A stretch of 64,000 bases of DNA from Maioricimonas rarisocia (GCF_007747795.1 NZ_CP036275.1:1688501-1752500), one strand, 5' to 3'; shown: positions 27,609 to 37,475, numbered from the stretch's first letter. The notes: generated by a model from the sequence alone, not told the origin. A program made the numbers and translations.

Positions 27609-29582
27609 TCAGGGGATGCCGGGGGGCGGTGCGGTGCCGTCCGCTCCTTCAGGAACGACCGTCGGGCCGGCAGATGGCGGACCGTACCAGACGGCAGCGC
27701 CCGGGTTATTCCGGAAGCTGGCTTCGCGAAGCAGGTCAATGACCGCACCGTTCTGCAGAGCCGGTCCCGGAGGCAGCGGAATCACGCCGACGCTCACGTG
27801 TGTCTTGAGGTCAAAGCCGGGCAGGGCACCGATCGGCTTCTGTTTGCGGCGGTCGATGTACTGGTACGTGACCCGTTCGGCCCAGACGACGAGCGTGTAC
27901 CGGGGCTGCGGTGGCAGGTCGTACTCATCGGTCTGCTCGATCCATGTTCCTCCCGGTCCCGGCACGAGATAGGTTTCGACGATCCGGGCACCGGCGTCAC
28001 GCTCGAATCGTTCCTGCACCGTTCGTCCGGCCGGGATTCTCAGCTCCCGGGGAGCGGAAGACGCTGCTGCGTCGACAATCTGCACGTGCAGGTCTTCCTG
28101 GCCATTGTTCGCGAGCCGCACCGTTGCCGGCGGCAGTGCCGGATTGGGCAGGATGTTTCGGTCGACCAGTCGCGGCGTGTAGTCGACGTCGGGACGGCAG
28201 ACGTAAGCGTGCCAGACGCCATCATGTCGGTGGGAGGCGATGACCCGTCCGCGGAGGTCGACGGCGAACCCGGTTGCGGTGGCGGTCGAGATGCGGACCG
28301 GTGCTCCCAGCGGAAACCCGCGGGCCAATTCGAGGCTGGTCCAGCCTCCAGCCGGCTGATTCCACCAGACCATCCAGGTCCCGGATTGCGTCATTGCGGA
28401 GAGCAGCGGGCCATCGGGTGTCGCGGCAATACTGAGCGGTGCTCCGGGCGTGAGCCGGACTGGTGGAGGCGGGATGCGGGACCAGCCCGGTCCTGTGCTC
28501 TCGAGCATCTGAATCTCGCCGTTCCAGTCGACGGCAGCGACGTAGTCGGGGCGTGAGGGGGCGTCCGTGGCGAACCAGGCGATCTGCGAGCCGGGGACGA
28601 AACCGGTTGCGACCGGCGTGCGTTCCCATCCGCGGGGGCCACTGTCGTACCGGATGAGCAGACCACGTCGATCGATCAACAGCAGCGTCTGCGTTCCGCG
28701 AGAACGGCCGGCACGGGCGGCAACCGTCAGAGGGCCGCCGGCCATCAGCTCGGGGTCCGAGGCGACGAGATCGACGCGGCGAGTGCCCGGCTCCATTTCG
28801 AGCAGGCGGTCCCGGTCGTCGATGGCATACACGAGCAGATTCGGCCCGGTCTGATCGACGGCAAAGGCACTGCCCGGCATGAGGCGGATCTCCGGAAAGA
28901 CCGGCGTGACGCCGCTCCGATCGCTGACCTGGATCAGTCTTCCGGCCGAGTTGACCGTGAGGATCCTGGGACGGCCTCCTGCGCCCTCGATGAATGCGAG
29001 TGGTGCACCGGGGACCAGTCCGGCTGCCGAAGCCCCTTCAAACAGCTCCCAGTGATCCTCGCCGCCGGCATAGACCCTAAGCGTTCCGGAGTTGTCGATG
29101 TGGGCGACGAGCTGATTGCCTGCGGCGATCGTGGTATCGAGGTGGTGCGCCAGTCCTGCCGGTCGGCCTGGGGGAATGATCGGCCTGCCGGGGCCGGGGG
29201 CGACGCGATCGACGGGAACGATTCGCTGCTGGCTCCGGCGCCAGAGCAGCCCTGTTTCGTCACCAACCAGCATGGACCCCTGATTGTCGACGGGCCAGCG
29301 GATGAACTGGTCCTGCCGGCGATTGAAGAACGCGTGGTAGCGGCCATCGGGCGTATCGAACTGCGGTCGCCGCGTGTAGCGGAACGAACGTCCGGTTGCG
29401 TCGGTGACGGTCAGGACGTTGCCGGAGAGGACGGCCGACGACGAGAGATCCGGCCGGCCGGGCACCGTCAGGTTGAAGCGATGGTCGGCCCATGCCGTGG
29501 CGGCTGCGAGTGCCAGGGCCGCGACAAAGATCGACGTCCTGCCCGTTCGCCACAGCTGACGCGTCGGTTGTTCGACTTGCAT
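27609..29582 (-). CDS. Large secreted protein, probable beta-propeller, unknown function
   Basis: 657 aa. A basic N-terminus and hydrophobic stretch (TSIFVAALALAAATAWA) form a signal peptide cleaved near residue 32. The body contains many short repeating beta segments with GAPL/GSQ turns (VPGAPLAFIEG, MAGGPLTVAA, VPGSQIAWFA, TPGAPLSIAA, PLGAPVRIST) at about 50-60-residue intervals, a pattern suggesting a beta-propeller of seven or so blades. The C-terminal 200 residues form a separate domain with VRLANNGQEDLHVQIVDA and end in a proline/glycine-rich tail. No catalytic motif is seen. The start lacks a strong ribosome-binding site. Probably planctomycete-specific. Confidence 0.75.
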   Translation of the reverse strand: MQVEQPTRQLWRTGRTSIFVAALALAAATAWADHRFNLTVPGRPDLSSSAVLSGNVLTVTDATGRSFRYTRRPQFDTPDGRYHAFFNRRQDQFIRWPVDNQGSMLVGDETGLLWRRSQQRIVPVDRVAPGPGRPIIPPGRPAGLAHHLDTTIAAGNQLVAHIDNSGTLRVYAGGEDHWELFEGASAAGLVPGAPLAFIEGAGGRPRILTVNSAGRLIQVSDRSGVTPVFPEIRLMPGSAFAVDQTGPNLLVYAIDDRDRLLEMEPGTRRVDLVASDPELMAGGPLTVAARAGRSRGTQTLLLIDRRGLLIRYDSGPRGWERTPVATGFVPGSQIAWFATDAPSRPDYVAAVDWNGEIQMLESTGPGWSRIPPPPVRLTPGAPLSIAATPDGPLLSAMTQSGTWMVWWNQPAGGWTSLELARGFPLGAPVRISTATATGFAVDLRGRVIASHRHDGVWHAYVCRPDVDYTPRLVDRNILPNPALPPATVRLANNGQEDLHVQIVDAAASSAPRELRIPAGRTVQERFERDAGARIVETYLVPGPGGTWIEQTDEYDLPPQPRYTLVVWAERVTYQYIDRRKQKPIGALPGFDLKTHVSVGVIPLPPGPALQNGAVIDLLREASFRNNPGAAVWYGPPSAGPTVVPEGADGTAPPPGIP

Positions 29583-29804
29583 GGTCGCATTTCCGGTTGG
29601 GGGCTCGCTCGGGTGGTCGACGTTCTTCCCTCTGCATCATGCGGCGTGCCTGCCGGCAATACAACGGGGATTCCCCGGACCAACCGGCTCGCGACTGCCG
29701 ACGCAAGAGGGAGGCTGGGGTCGCGCCGACGGCTGTGCTAATCTCTCGCCAGTTCCGCCAGTGGGCCGCGGACTCGTTGTTTGATCCCAGTTCGAAGTTC
29801 TGCC

Positions 29805-30812
29805 ATGCACGCTCTGGTGACCGGCGGTGGAGGGTTTCTCGGCCGCTATATCGTCGAACAGCTACTCGACCGCGGCGCCACCGTCCGTGTTCTCTGCCGG
29901 GGCGAGTATCCCGAGCTGAATGCCCTCGGCGTCGAGATCGTTCGTGGCGATGTGCGCGATGCGGAGACCGTCCGGAAGGCGACCGAAGGATGTGAGGCGG
30001 TCTTTCACGTGGCGGCCGTTCCGGGCGTGTGGGGACCGTGGCAACGATATTACAGCATCAATGTTCAGGGGACCGAGAACGTCCTCGCGGCCTGCCGTTC
30101 CGCCGGAGTCACCAGGCTCGTCTACACCAGTTCGCCCAGTGTGGTCTATGACGGCAAGCCGCATGTGAAGGCGGACGAGTCGCTGCCGTATCCGGACGGC
30201 GACAGCTATCTGTGCCACTACCCGCACTCGAAGGCGATCGCCGAGCGGCTCGTGCTCGAGGCAAACGGGGCGCACGGACTCTGCACGACGGCGCTGCGGC
30301 CGCATCTGATCTGGGGGCCGCGGGACAACCATCTCATCCCGCGGCTGGTGCAACGGGCGAGGAGTGGTCGACTCCGGCAGGTGGGAGACGGAACTAACGA
30401 GATCTCGATGGCGTATGTTGAGAACGTCGCGGCAGCACACCTGCAGGTGGGCGACCAGCTGCAGCCGGGGGCGGCACCGTGCGGGCAGGCGTACTTCATC
30501 AATGAGCCGGAGCCGGTCCTGCTGTGGGAGTGGGTGAACCGGCTGCTGACGACTGCAGGGCTGGATCCTGTCCGAAAGACGATTTCAGCCGGTGCGGCCC
30601 GGCGGGTCGGGGCGCTGCTGGAAGGGATCTACACGCTGTTTCGACTGCCGGGTGAACCGCCGATGACCCGCTTCGTCGCCTCGCAGCTGAGTCAGTCCCA
30701 TTCGTACCGGATCGAGAAAGCGGAGCGGGATTTCGGCTACCGTCCGGTGGTGAGTGTCGACGAGGGCCTGGCGAAACTGGAACCGGAGCTGCGGGCCCTG
30801 GCGCAAAAGTGA
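29805..30812 (+). CDS. Extended SDR NAD-dependent dehydrogenase/epimerase (3-beta-HSD-like)
   Basis: 335 aa from ATG 29805, where GGGGFLG of the Rossmann fold starts near residue 7; a TTG at 29781 would add eight residues. The motifs [37 protein letters not shown] and the catalytic YPHSK (Tyr about 141, Lys about 145) follow in order. YTSSPSVV and the later [12 protein letters not shown] resemble 3-beta-hydroxysteroid or sterol-4-carboxylate dehydrogenases rather than sugar epimerases. Substrate unknown. It has no obvious operon partners. Confidence 0.85.
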   Translation: MHALVTGGGGFLGRYIVEQLLDRGATVRVLCRGEYPELNALGVEIVRGDVRDAETVRKATEGCEAVFHVAAVPGVWGPWQRYYSINVQGTENVLAACRSAGVTRLVYTSSPSVVYDGKPHVKADESLPYPDGDSYLCHYPHSKAIAERLVLEANGAHGLCTTALRPHLIWGPRDNHLIPRLVQRARSGRLRQVGDGTNEISMAYVENVAAAHLQVGDQLQPGAAPCGQAYFINEPEPVLLWEWVNRLLTTAGLDPVRKTISAGAARRVGALLEGIYTLFRLPGEPPMTRFVASQLSQSHSYRIEKAERDFGYRPVVSVDEGLAKLEPELRALAQK

Positions 30813-30965
30813 GTCGTCCTGCGAACTGGGATGGATAGGTGATCGCTGATGGTTCGCGCCGGCAGGGGGGGAGGAGTACACTCGCTGCATGCTGAGAGCT
30901 ATTCCGTTGCCGGCCCGGTTCCCGCGCTGTTGCTCCCGATCCGGCCACGCCTTTGAGGTACTGCG

Positions 30966-32363
30966 ATGAATCACCTGTCACGCCGCGACTTTCTTCATTC
31001 CACTGCTGCCCTTGCTGCATCCGCCGGGCTCTCCGGCTGGACGGCCGGTCTCCTGCAGGCAGAGACGGAATCGGTGACGGAACTGTCGATGGCACCGTTC
31101 CGATTCGATGTCTCGCCTCCACTGGGGCATCCCTGCTGCGGCGGGTGGATCAAGCCGGTGGTGGGGTATGACGATCCGCAGGAAGCCATCGGCTTTGTGC
31201 TGAAGGGGGCCGGCAAGCCGATCGTCGTCTGTTCGGTCGACTGGACCGGGATCCTCAACGAAGCACACGTCGCTTTCCGGACCGCGCTGGCCGAGGCGGC
31301 CGGGACGACGCCGGATCGCGTCGCCGTGCAGTCCGTGCATCCTCACAACGCACCGTTTGCCTGTCTGGAAGCGGAACGGATCACTCAGGAGCAGGGAGAT
31401 CTGCCGCACATCGTGTTCGTCGACTTCTTCAACGAGTGCCTCGACAAGGGACGCGAGGCGGTTGCCGCCGCGTCGAAGTCGATGCAGCGGGTCACGCACG
31501 TCGCCTCGGGCGAAGCGAAGGTGCAGAAGGTGGCGGCAAATCGGCGGATCCTGGGGGAGGATGGCAAGGTTCGCGCCCAGCGGGGCAGCAGTTGCCGGGA
31601 TCCCGAACTGCGGGCACTGCCCGAAGGTCTGATCGATCCGTATCTCAAAACTATTGCCTTCTACGCCGGCGAGAAAAAGCTCGTGGCGTGCCACTACTAC
31701 GCCTGTCATCCGATGAGCTACTACGGCGACGGCCGGGTGAGTGCCGACTTCTGCGGGCTCGCCCGTCGGCAGCGCGAGCAGGATGATCCCGGCTGCACGC
31801 ACATCTACTTCAACGGCTGCGGTGGGAACATCGGGGCCGGCAAGTACAACGACGGCTCGAAGGAGATGCGGCCGGTGCTCACGCAGCGGATCTACGACGG
31901 CATCGTGGCCTCGGAAGAGTCGCTGAAGCCGGAGCCGATCGAGTCGCTCGGCTGGTCAACGCAGGAGATTCTTCCGCCGACGGGTGCCCGTTGGGACGCC
32001 GACGCGATTCTCAAGCAGATCGCCGACAAGTCTCTGCGGCCCGTGCAGCGAAACCGTCCGGCCTACACAGTGGCGTGGATCCGCCGGCAGGAGCAGGGGA
32101 TTCCGATCGTGCTCAGCGGGATGCATGTGAACAACACTTCGATGCTGCATCTGCCGGCCGAGTGCTTCATCGAGTACCAGCTTGCTGCCCAGAAGATGGC
32201 CGAAGACCGGTTCGTTGCCTGCGCGGCGTACGGCGATGGCGGGCCGTGGTACATTCCGACTGCCGAGGCGTACCCGCAGGGAGGCTATGCGGTGTCGGTC
32301 GCGTGGTGTGATCCCCAGGTCGAGGACGTGCTGACGGGCGGGATCCGTAATCTGCTGTCGTGA
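30966..32363 (+). CDS. Tat-exported ceramidase-like protein
   Basis: 465 aa. The N-terminus is a twin-arginine signal (SRRDFLHSTAALAASAGLSG). The body resembles the N-terminal domain of neutral/alkaline non-lysosomal ceramidases in layout: VCSVDW, QSVHPHNAPF with paired histidines, ACHYYACHPMSYYGDG and FNGCGGNIG. These are possible zinc ligands. Ceramidase activity is not proven; in planctomycetes such proteins may act on other amides. The C-terminal domain of true ceramidases is absent. It is one of two ceramidase-like genes in this 6-kb stretch. Confidence 0.75.
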   Translation: MNHLSRRDFLHSTAALAASAGLSGWTAGLLQAETESVTELSMAPFRFDVSPPLGHPCCGGWIKPVVGYDDPQEAIGFVLKGAGKPIVVCSVDWTGILNEAHVAFRTALAEAAGTTPDRVAVQSVHPHNAPFACLEAERITQEQGDLPHIVFVDFFNECLDKGREAVAAASKSMQRVTHVASGEAKVQKVAANRRILGEDGKVRAQRGSSCRDPELRALPEGLIDPYLKTIAFYAGEKKLVACHYYACHPMSYYGDGRVSADFCGLARRQREQDDPGCTHIYFNGCGGNIGAGKYNDGSKEMRPVLTQRIYDGIVASEESLKPEPIESLGWSTQEILPPTGARWDADAILKQIADKSLRPVQRNRPAYTVAWIRRQEQGIPIVLSGMHVNNTSMLHLPAECFIEYQLAAQKMAEDRFVACAAYGDGGPWYIPTAEAYPQGGYAVSVAWCDPQVEDVLTGGIRNLLS

Positions 32364-32768
32364 ACGTTGGCCGGGGTGCAACAGCCGGCTCTGCGGGGAG
32401 TGAATCGCATGGCCACTCCGCTGTGCGACGAGGCTATGGGAACCACGGAGACACAGAGACACGGAGGAAACAGAACAGGCGAGCCCGGAGCGTGAGCACC
32501 GGGGTGTTAACGTGGCGCTGTTGAAGAGAGCCTCCCGGATGGCCTGCTTGCCCTTCACGGCAAGGATGTCCCTGTGTGCCACGGGCTCTGCCCGTGCCTG
32601 GAAAACGGGAGCTGGAGCCTCCTGCCGGATGCGCCGGCCGCGGTTGACGGGCAACCGCGGGTACCCGTTTTCCTCACGCCTCAAGCCTTTCGGACCACGC
32701 CCGTCACTCCGCTCCGCTTCGTTCTGGCACGCGCCTCCCGGGGCGATTTTCATAGGAGACACTGTACA
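32364..32768. repeat. Gene-free repeat-rich leader of the sulfatase gene
   Basis: 405 bases with no gene. It contains a near-tandem CACGGAGACACAG-type block (about 32442-32466, matched at 34237-34260) and a 23-base palindrome (32575-32597) identical to 12307-12329. A 100-base element (32620-32721) has a clear homologue at 35530-35629 upstream of the second ceramidase-like gene. AGGAG at 32754 is the likely ribosome-binding site of the sulfatase. Confidence 0.8.
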
Positions 32769-34199
32769 ATGACTCGAATGACGTGGCTTGCGATCGTGGC
32801 GATCATCTGGCTGGGACTGTCGGCACAGACGGCCCGTGCTGCCGATGAGCGACCGAATATCATCTTCATCATGGCGGACGACCTCGGCTATGCCGAGCTG
32901 GGGAGCTACGGCCAGACGAAGATCCGCACGCCGTACCTGGACCGGCTGGCCGAGGAGGGGATGCGATTCACGCAGTACTACTCGGGGGCGCCCGTATGTG
33001 CGCCGGCCCGCTGTGTGCTGATGACCGGCAAGCACCTGGGGCACTCGTACGTGCGCGACAACTCGGAGGTTGGGACGTGGGAGTCCTTCCAGGGGCAGAT
33101 CCCGCTGCCGGCCGGAGAGAAGACCGTCGCTGAGGTGCTCAAGGAAGCCGGTTACGTCACCGGAGCATTCGGCAAGTGGGGACTGGGTCGCGTTGGCTCG
33201 AGTGGTGATCCGCTCAACCAGGGGTTCGACCGGTTCTTCGGCTACAACTGTCAGCGGCACGCACACAATTACTATCCCCGGTATCTCATCGACGACCGGG
33301 AGCAGCGACCGCTGGAAGGGAACGACCGCGGCCTGACGGGCGAGCAGTATGCCCCGCAGTTGATTGCGGATGAGCTGCTGAAGTTCCTCCGCGCAAACCA
33401 CGACCAGCCTTTCTTCATCTACTACCCCACCGTCATCCCGCATCTGGCACTGCAGGTGCCCGAAGACGACGTAGCCGCGTATCGTGGCGAGTGGGAAGAA
33501 ACGCCGTACGAGGGGCGATCGTACTTGCCGCATCCGACGCCGAAAGCCGCGTACGCAGCGATGATCACGTTCATGGATCGTCAGGTGGGGCGGATTCTGG
33601 AATCACTGGACGAGCTGGGTGTGGCGGAGAACACGCTGGTGGTGTTCACGTCGGACAACGGCACGACGATGCTCAAGCCTCAGGTGGATTACGAGTTCTT
33701 CGAGAGTGTCGGTCCGCTGCGGGGCCTGAAGGGATCGGTTTATGAGGGGGGACTTCGCGTGCCGCTGATCGCCCGCTGGCCCGGGAAGATTCCGGCCGGA
33801 ACGGTGAGCGATCACCAGGCGGTCCATTACGACGTGCTGGCGACGCTGGCGGAGGTCGCGGGGGCAGAGGTACCTGCGGGGACGGACGGCATCAGCTTTC
33901 TGCCGGAGCTGCGGGGGAACGCGAAGCAACAGAAGGAGCATGAGTACCTGTTCTGGGACTTCGGCGGGTACGGCGGCCAGATCGCCGTCCGCATGGGGGA
34001 CTGGAAGGGAGTGAAGCGGAACCTCCGCAGGAAGCCCGATGCGCCACTGGAGCTGTACAACCTGGCCGAGGACATCGGCGAGCAGAACAACGTGGCGGCA
34101 GAGCATCCGGAGGTGGCGGCGAAGATCGAGGAGATCATCCTCGAGGCGCGTGATGTGCCGGAGGTAGAGAAGTTCCGCTTCGGGCGATACCGGGAGTAG
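32769..34199 (+). CDS. Formylglycine-dependent sulfatase
   Basis: 476 aa from ATG 32769, where a Sec signal peptide begins (MTRMTWLAIVAIIWLGLSAQ); the frame continues 65 codons upstream through repeat DNA and is rejected. The sulfatase core is complete: IMADDLGYAELGSYG for metal binding, CAPARCVLMTGK (about 77-88) with the CxPxR site whose Cys is converted to formylglycine, GAFGKWGLGR, and VVFTSDNGT for further metal ligands. It should hydrolyse sulfate esters, probably of polysaccharides, in the periplasm or outside. No anaerobic maturase is in the window. Confidence 0.94.
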   Translation: MTRMTWLAIVAIIWLGLSAQTARAADERPNIIFIMADDLGYAELGSYGQTKIRTPYLDRLAEEGMRFTQYYSGAPVCAPARCVLMTGKHLGHSYVRDNSEVGTWESFQGQIPLPAGEKTVAEVLKEAGYVTGAFGKWGLGRVGSSGDPLNQGFDRFFGYNCQRHAHNYYPRYLIDDREQRPLEGNDRGLTGEQYAPQLIADELLKFLRANHDQPFFIYYPTVIPHLALQVPEDDVAAYRGEWEETPYEGRSYLPHPTPKAAYAAMITFMDRQVGRILESLDELGVAENTLVVFTSDNGTTMLKPQVDYEFFESVGPLRGLKGSVYEGGLRVPLIARWPGKIPAGTVSDHQAVHYDVLATLAEVAGAEVPAGTDGISFLPELRGNAKQQKEHEYLFWDFGGYGGQIAVRMGDWKGVKRNLRRKPDAPLELYNLAEDIGEQNNVAAEHPEVAAKIEEIILEARDVPEVEKFRFGRYRE

Positions 34200-34596
34200 T
34201 CGGGACCGGGTGCTTTTTGTGGTGATGAAAGAGGAACCACGGAGGCACGGAGACACGGAGATTCAGCAGGGCAGAGACGCGTAGGGCAGGCTCCGCCTGC
34301 CGCATCGATTCCGAGAATGAGCACCCCGTAACACAGTCGTCAGACGACGCCTGTGCTACGGCTGGTGCGTCACGGACGGTTCGGCCTGCGACGCGCCTAC
34401 TGGTATCGAATGCCGCATCACGGGGCGCCGTGACACACCCTACGCGGCCGCGGTAGACGAGCAACCGCAGGGACCCGGTGAAACGGGAGGAGGCAGGCGA
34501 GCCGGTCGCGTGTCTTGTCGCGTGACGACGTCGGGGCCCAGCGCGATGTCACCGGGCCGGAAATGAAACATCGTGTCAGTCGGAGCATGGCCAGAA
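34200..34596. repeat. Gene-free repeat-rich region between sulfatase and methyltransferase
   Basis: 397 bases with no gene. A CACGGAGGCACGGAGACACGG block opens it. Positions 34271-34303 match 35410-35442 with three differences over 33 bases. 34447-34481 is a third, shorter relative of the element at 32636-32670. Confidence 0.75.
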
Positions 34597-35382
34597 ATGG
34601 ACGTTCGTGATCACAATCGCAAAGCGTGGGACCAGAGCGTCGCGGAAGGAAACCGGTGGACGGTGCCGGTCAGCAGGGAAGAGGTCGATCGGGCCCGGCA
34701 GGGGGACTTCAAGATCCTGCTGACGCCGACCAGACCGGTGCCGGCGGACTGGTTTCCCGATCTGAACGGCACGCGGACGCTCTGCCTGGCCGCGGCCGGA
34801 GGTCAGCAGGCGCCGTTGCTGGCGGCTGCCGGTTCCATCGTGACGGTCTTCGACAATTCCCCCGGCCAACTGGCGCAGGATCGCAGCGTAGCCGAGCGGG
34901 ACGGGCTGAGCCTGAAACTCGTCGAGGGAGACATGGCGGACCTGTCTGAGTTCGCCGACGGCTCGTTCGATCTGATCGTGCATCCCTGTTCGAACGCGTT
35001 CGTGCCGGACGTGAATCCGGTCTGGAGGGAATGCTTCCGGGTACTCTGTCCCGGCGGATCGCTGCTCGCCGGCTTTACCAATTCGCTGCGGTATCTGTTC
35101 GACTACGAGCGGATGGAGCAGGGGGAACTGGAGGTCCGCAATTCCATACCCTACTCGGATGTGGCGCATCTGCCGGCGGCGTATCTGCAGAAGATGATCG
35201 ATGCGGGGGAGGCGCTGGAGTTCGGGCATTCGCTGGAGGATCAGATCGGGGGACAGCTGCGGGCGGGGTTTGTTCTGGCGGGAATGTTCGAAGACCGATA
35301 TCCGGAGGAAGATGAGGATCTGCTCTCGACGTACGTCGACACGTTCATTGCGACACAGGCGGTGAAGCCGGAGAGACACTGA
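34597..35382 (+). CDS. Class I SAM-dependent methyltransferase
   Basis: 261 aa from ATG 34597 (MDVRDHNRKAWDQSV); a GTG at 34573 would add eight residues. The SAM-binding fold is visible as TRTLCLAAAGGQQAPLLAA (motif I, about 52-70), VTVFDNSPGQLAQDR (acidic turn), EGDMADL and FDLIVHPCSN, followed by CFRVLCPGGSLLAGF (post-motif III). Family members methylate diverse small molecules; the substrate is unknown. It lies between a sulfatase and a ceramidase-like gene but is separated from both by repeat-rich DNA. Confidence 0.85.
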   Translation: MDVRDHNRKAWDQSVAEGNRWTVPVSREEVDRARQGDFKILLTPTRPVPADWFPDLNGTRTLCLAAAGGQQAPLLAAAGSIVTVFDNSPGQLAQDRSVAERDGLSLKLVEGDMADLSEFADGSFDLIVHPCSNAFVPDVNPVWRECFRVLCPGGSLLAGFTNSLRYLFDYERMEQGELEVRNSIPYSDVAHLPAAYLQKMIDAGEALEFGHSLEDQIGGQLRAGFVLAGMFEDRYPEEDEDLLSTYVDTFIATQAVKPERH

Positions 35383-35678
35383 GTGTCGGCCTCTTGCCGG
35401 ATCCGCCGTGCAGAGACATGTAGGGCAGGCTCTGCCTGCCGCCCGTCAAGTTGGAGTCCATGCTGCCTCGATCGTCGTCCTGCAAAGCCTGACTTGGGCT
35501 GAGGCCGTGAACGGAACGGGGCGCAACTTCCTGCCGGCTTCGCCGACCGCGGTTGGCCCGCAACCACGGATATCCAGTTCCTCACGCGACAAGCCTTTGA
35601 CGCCACGTCTTTCACTTTGCTGCGCTTCGCTCGAGGGCGTGTTGTCCGGTGAAATCTGAAACTGAGGTGACTCACACA
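35383..35678. repeat. Intergenic repeats upstream of second ceramidase-like gene
   Basis: 296 bases without a gene. It holds a GGGCAGGCTCTGCCTGCC palindrome (35410-35442, matched at 34271-34303) and the second copy (35530-35629) of the 100-base element also found upstream of the sulfatase. Confidence 0.8.
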
Positions 35679-37109
35679 ATGTTCCGTTCTGTCCTGCCGA
35701 TCTGTGTGACTGTACTGCTTCTCTTCGCGGGAAGCGGGCAACGCCCTCTCGCCGGTGCCGAGCCGTTCCTCGCCGGGGCGGCGACGGCCGATCTGACGCC
35801 CGAGGCGGGTGTGTCGATGGACGGCATGATCAGCAAGCCGGGGCCGGTGCGGGGCGTGCATGATCCACTCACTTCCCGGGCGATCGTGCTGGCGCTCGGT
35901 GAGTCGAAGGTGGCGATCTGCGTCAACGACATGTGCATGATCGACCGCGAAGTCTACGACGCAGCCAGGCAGATCGTATTCGAGCGGACGGGCATTCCGC
36001 CGGGGCATCAGCTGATGGCGGCCACGCACTCGCACGCAACGCCGCGGGTGGTCCGCGTCAGTACACGTCCCCCCGACGAAGCCTACCGGGGCTTCGCGGC
36101 CAAGCGGATCGCCGAGGCAATCGTCAAAGCGCATGGGAACCTGGCTCCGGCACAGATCGCGTTCGGCACGTTCGAGAAGGGAGAACTGCTCGCCTGCCGG
36201 CGGTTCCTGTGTGAAGAGGGAAGCGTCGCTCCGAATCCGTTCGGCGAGGAAGGAGAACGGGTTAAGTCGGTCGCCGGGCGGAGCACGAATATCATTCGTC
36301 CTGCCGGGCCGATCGATCCGGTCTTCTCGGTGCTGTCGATCCAGCGTGTGGACGGGCGGCCGCTGGCGGTGCTCGGGAACTTCAGCGTGCATTACTGCGG
36401 CGGGTACGCGGCAGGGCAGGTGAGTGCCGACTACTTCGGTGTGTATGCCCGCAAGCTCGAAGAGGCACTGGGGCGGACGGAGGAAGGGCCAGCGTTCGTG
36501 GGGATCATGAGCAACGGGACGAGCGGAGATACCGGTTCATTTCAGCTTTCCGGCGGACGGAAGCCTCCCTGGGAGCGAATGGAACAGGCCGGGACGCTGC
36601 TTGCGGAGGAAACGCTCGAGTTGCTGAAGTCGCTCGAGTATTCGCAGCCGCGGACGCTGACGGTCGCGACAAGCGAGCTGGAACTGGATGTGCGAAAGCC
36701 GGATGCCGAGCGGCTGACGTGGGCGAAGGAGCTGCTGGCCGATCCGGACGCAAAGGGCCCGCACCGCTGGAGCCGGATCTACGCGGACCAGGCGGTGAGA
36801 CTCGCGGAGTATCCGGATCGCTATCCGGTGTTTCTGCAGGCGATCCGGATCGGAGACGTGGGGATTGCGGCCTGTCCTTCCGAGGTCTTTGCCGAGACCG
36901 GTCTGGCGATCCGCGCCGGCAGTCCGCTGAAGAAGACCTTCACCATGGAACTGGCGAACGGTTACTCCGGCTATCTGCCGACGCCGCAGCAGCACGCATG
37001 GGGCGGCTATGAAACGTGGCCGGCGTGCAGCAGCCATCTCGAAGTGCAGGCCGAGCCGAGGATCCGTTCCGAGTTGATCCGGCTGCTCGGCGAGGTGGCG
37101 CAGCCGTAG
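35679..37109 (+). CDS. Neutral/alkaline ceramidase-like secreted protein
   Basis: 476 aa from ATG 35679, preceded by TGAGGTGA; the frame has ten further codons upstream. A Sec signal (MFRSVLPICVTVLLLFAGSG) is followed by AGAATADLTPEAG and MAATHSHATPRV, where the paired histidines correspond to the zinc site of neutral ceramidases, then NFSVHYCGG and a late ELANGYSGYLPTPQQHAWGGYE. It matches the N-terminal ceramidase domain well, although the immunoglobulin-like C-terminal domain is missing. It may cleave amide lipids or another amide substrate. It pairs with the Tat-exported relative at 30966. Confidence 0.85.
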   Translation: MFRSVLPICVTVLLLFAGSGQRPLAGAEPFLAGAATADLTPEAGVSMDGMISKPGPVRGVHDPLTSRAIVLALGESKVAICVNDMCMIDREVYDAARQIVFERTGIPPGHQLMAATHSHATPRVVRVSTRPPDEAYRGFAAKRIAEAIVKAHGNLAPAQIAFGTFEKGELLACRRFLCEEGSVAPNPFGEEGERVKSVAGRSTNIIRPAGPIDPVFSVLSIQRVDGRPLAVLGNFSVHYCGGYAAGQVSADYFGVYARKLEEALGRTEEGPAFVGIMSNGTSGDTGSFQLSGGRKPPWERMEQAGTLLAEETLELLKSLEYSQPRTLTVATSELELDVRKPDAERLTWAKELLADPDAKGPHRWSRIYADQAVRLAEYPDRYPVFLQAIRIGDVGIAACPSEVFAETGLAIRAGSPLKKTFTMELANGYSGYLPTPQQHAWGGYETWPACSSHLEVQAEPRIRSELIRLLGEVAQP

Positions 37110-37475
37110 CGGCACAGATCGCTGTGACCAGCGTCGCCCCCGGGTCACGCTCGGCGTCCGGCGATGCTCAATTCTGTGTGAGGCTTCGTTCACAGCGCCG
37201 CGCGCTCTGGCTGCCGGCGATGTGACCCGGTTGCTGTTCGACGGGATCGGTGTGCGCGCCCTCCGAGGTGCTGGCGAAGAACCGACAGGCACCGATTTTC
37301 GAGAAAGCCTCTGTTTGCTCTTGACAGACATTCGCTGAGCAGTGCGGGCGGTTTTCCCCAGTGGGCTTTCGGTGTTCATCCGGCATCGCCGCCGCAAGTC
37401 GTTCCTAGAATCCGATCTCAGACGCATTTGAGGAGATGGGCCTGGCAAAGCAACTTCAGTAACAGGAGAACGATC
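37110..37475. other. Intergenic leader of the DUF11 gene with promoter candidate
   Basis: 366 bases without a gene. GGCATC (37382-37387) and TAGAAT (37406-37411) are 18 bases apart and could be the promoter of the DUF11 gene; they resemble the tyrA pair. TTGACA at 37321 has no matching -10 at normal distance. AGGAGAA at 37463 is a strong ribosome-binding site. Confidence 0.45.

Noticed and set aside
31956-33533. 525-codon minus-strand frame opposite the ceramidase-like and sulfatase genes
   Set aside because: Both plus-strand genes have intact catalytic motifs; the antisense frame crosses an intergenic repeat region and has no domain.
37321-37350. TTGACA as a -35 element upstream of the DUF11 gene
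   Set aside because: No -10-like sequence occurs 16-19 bases downstream.
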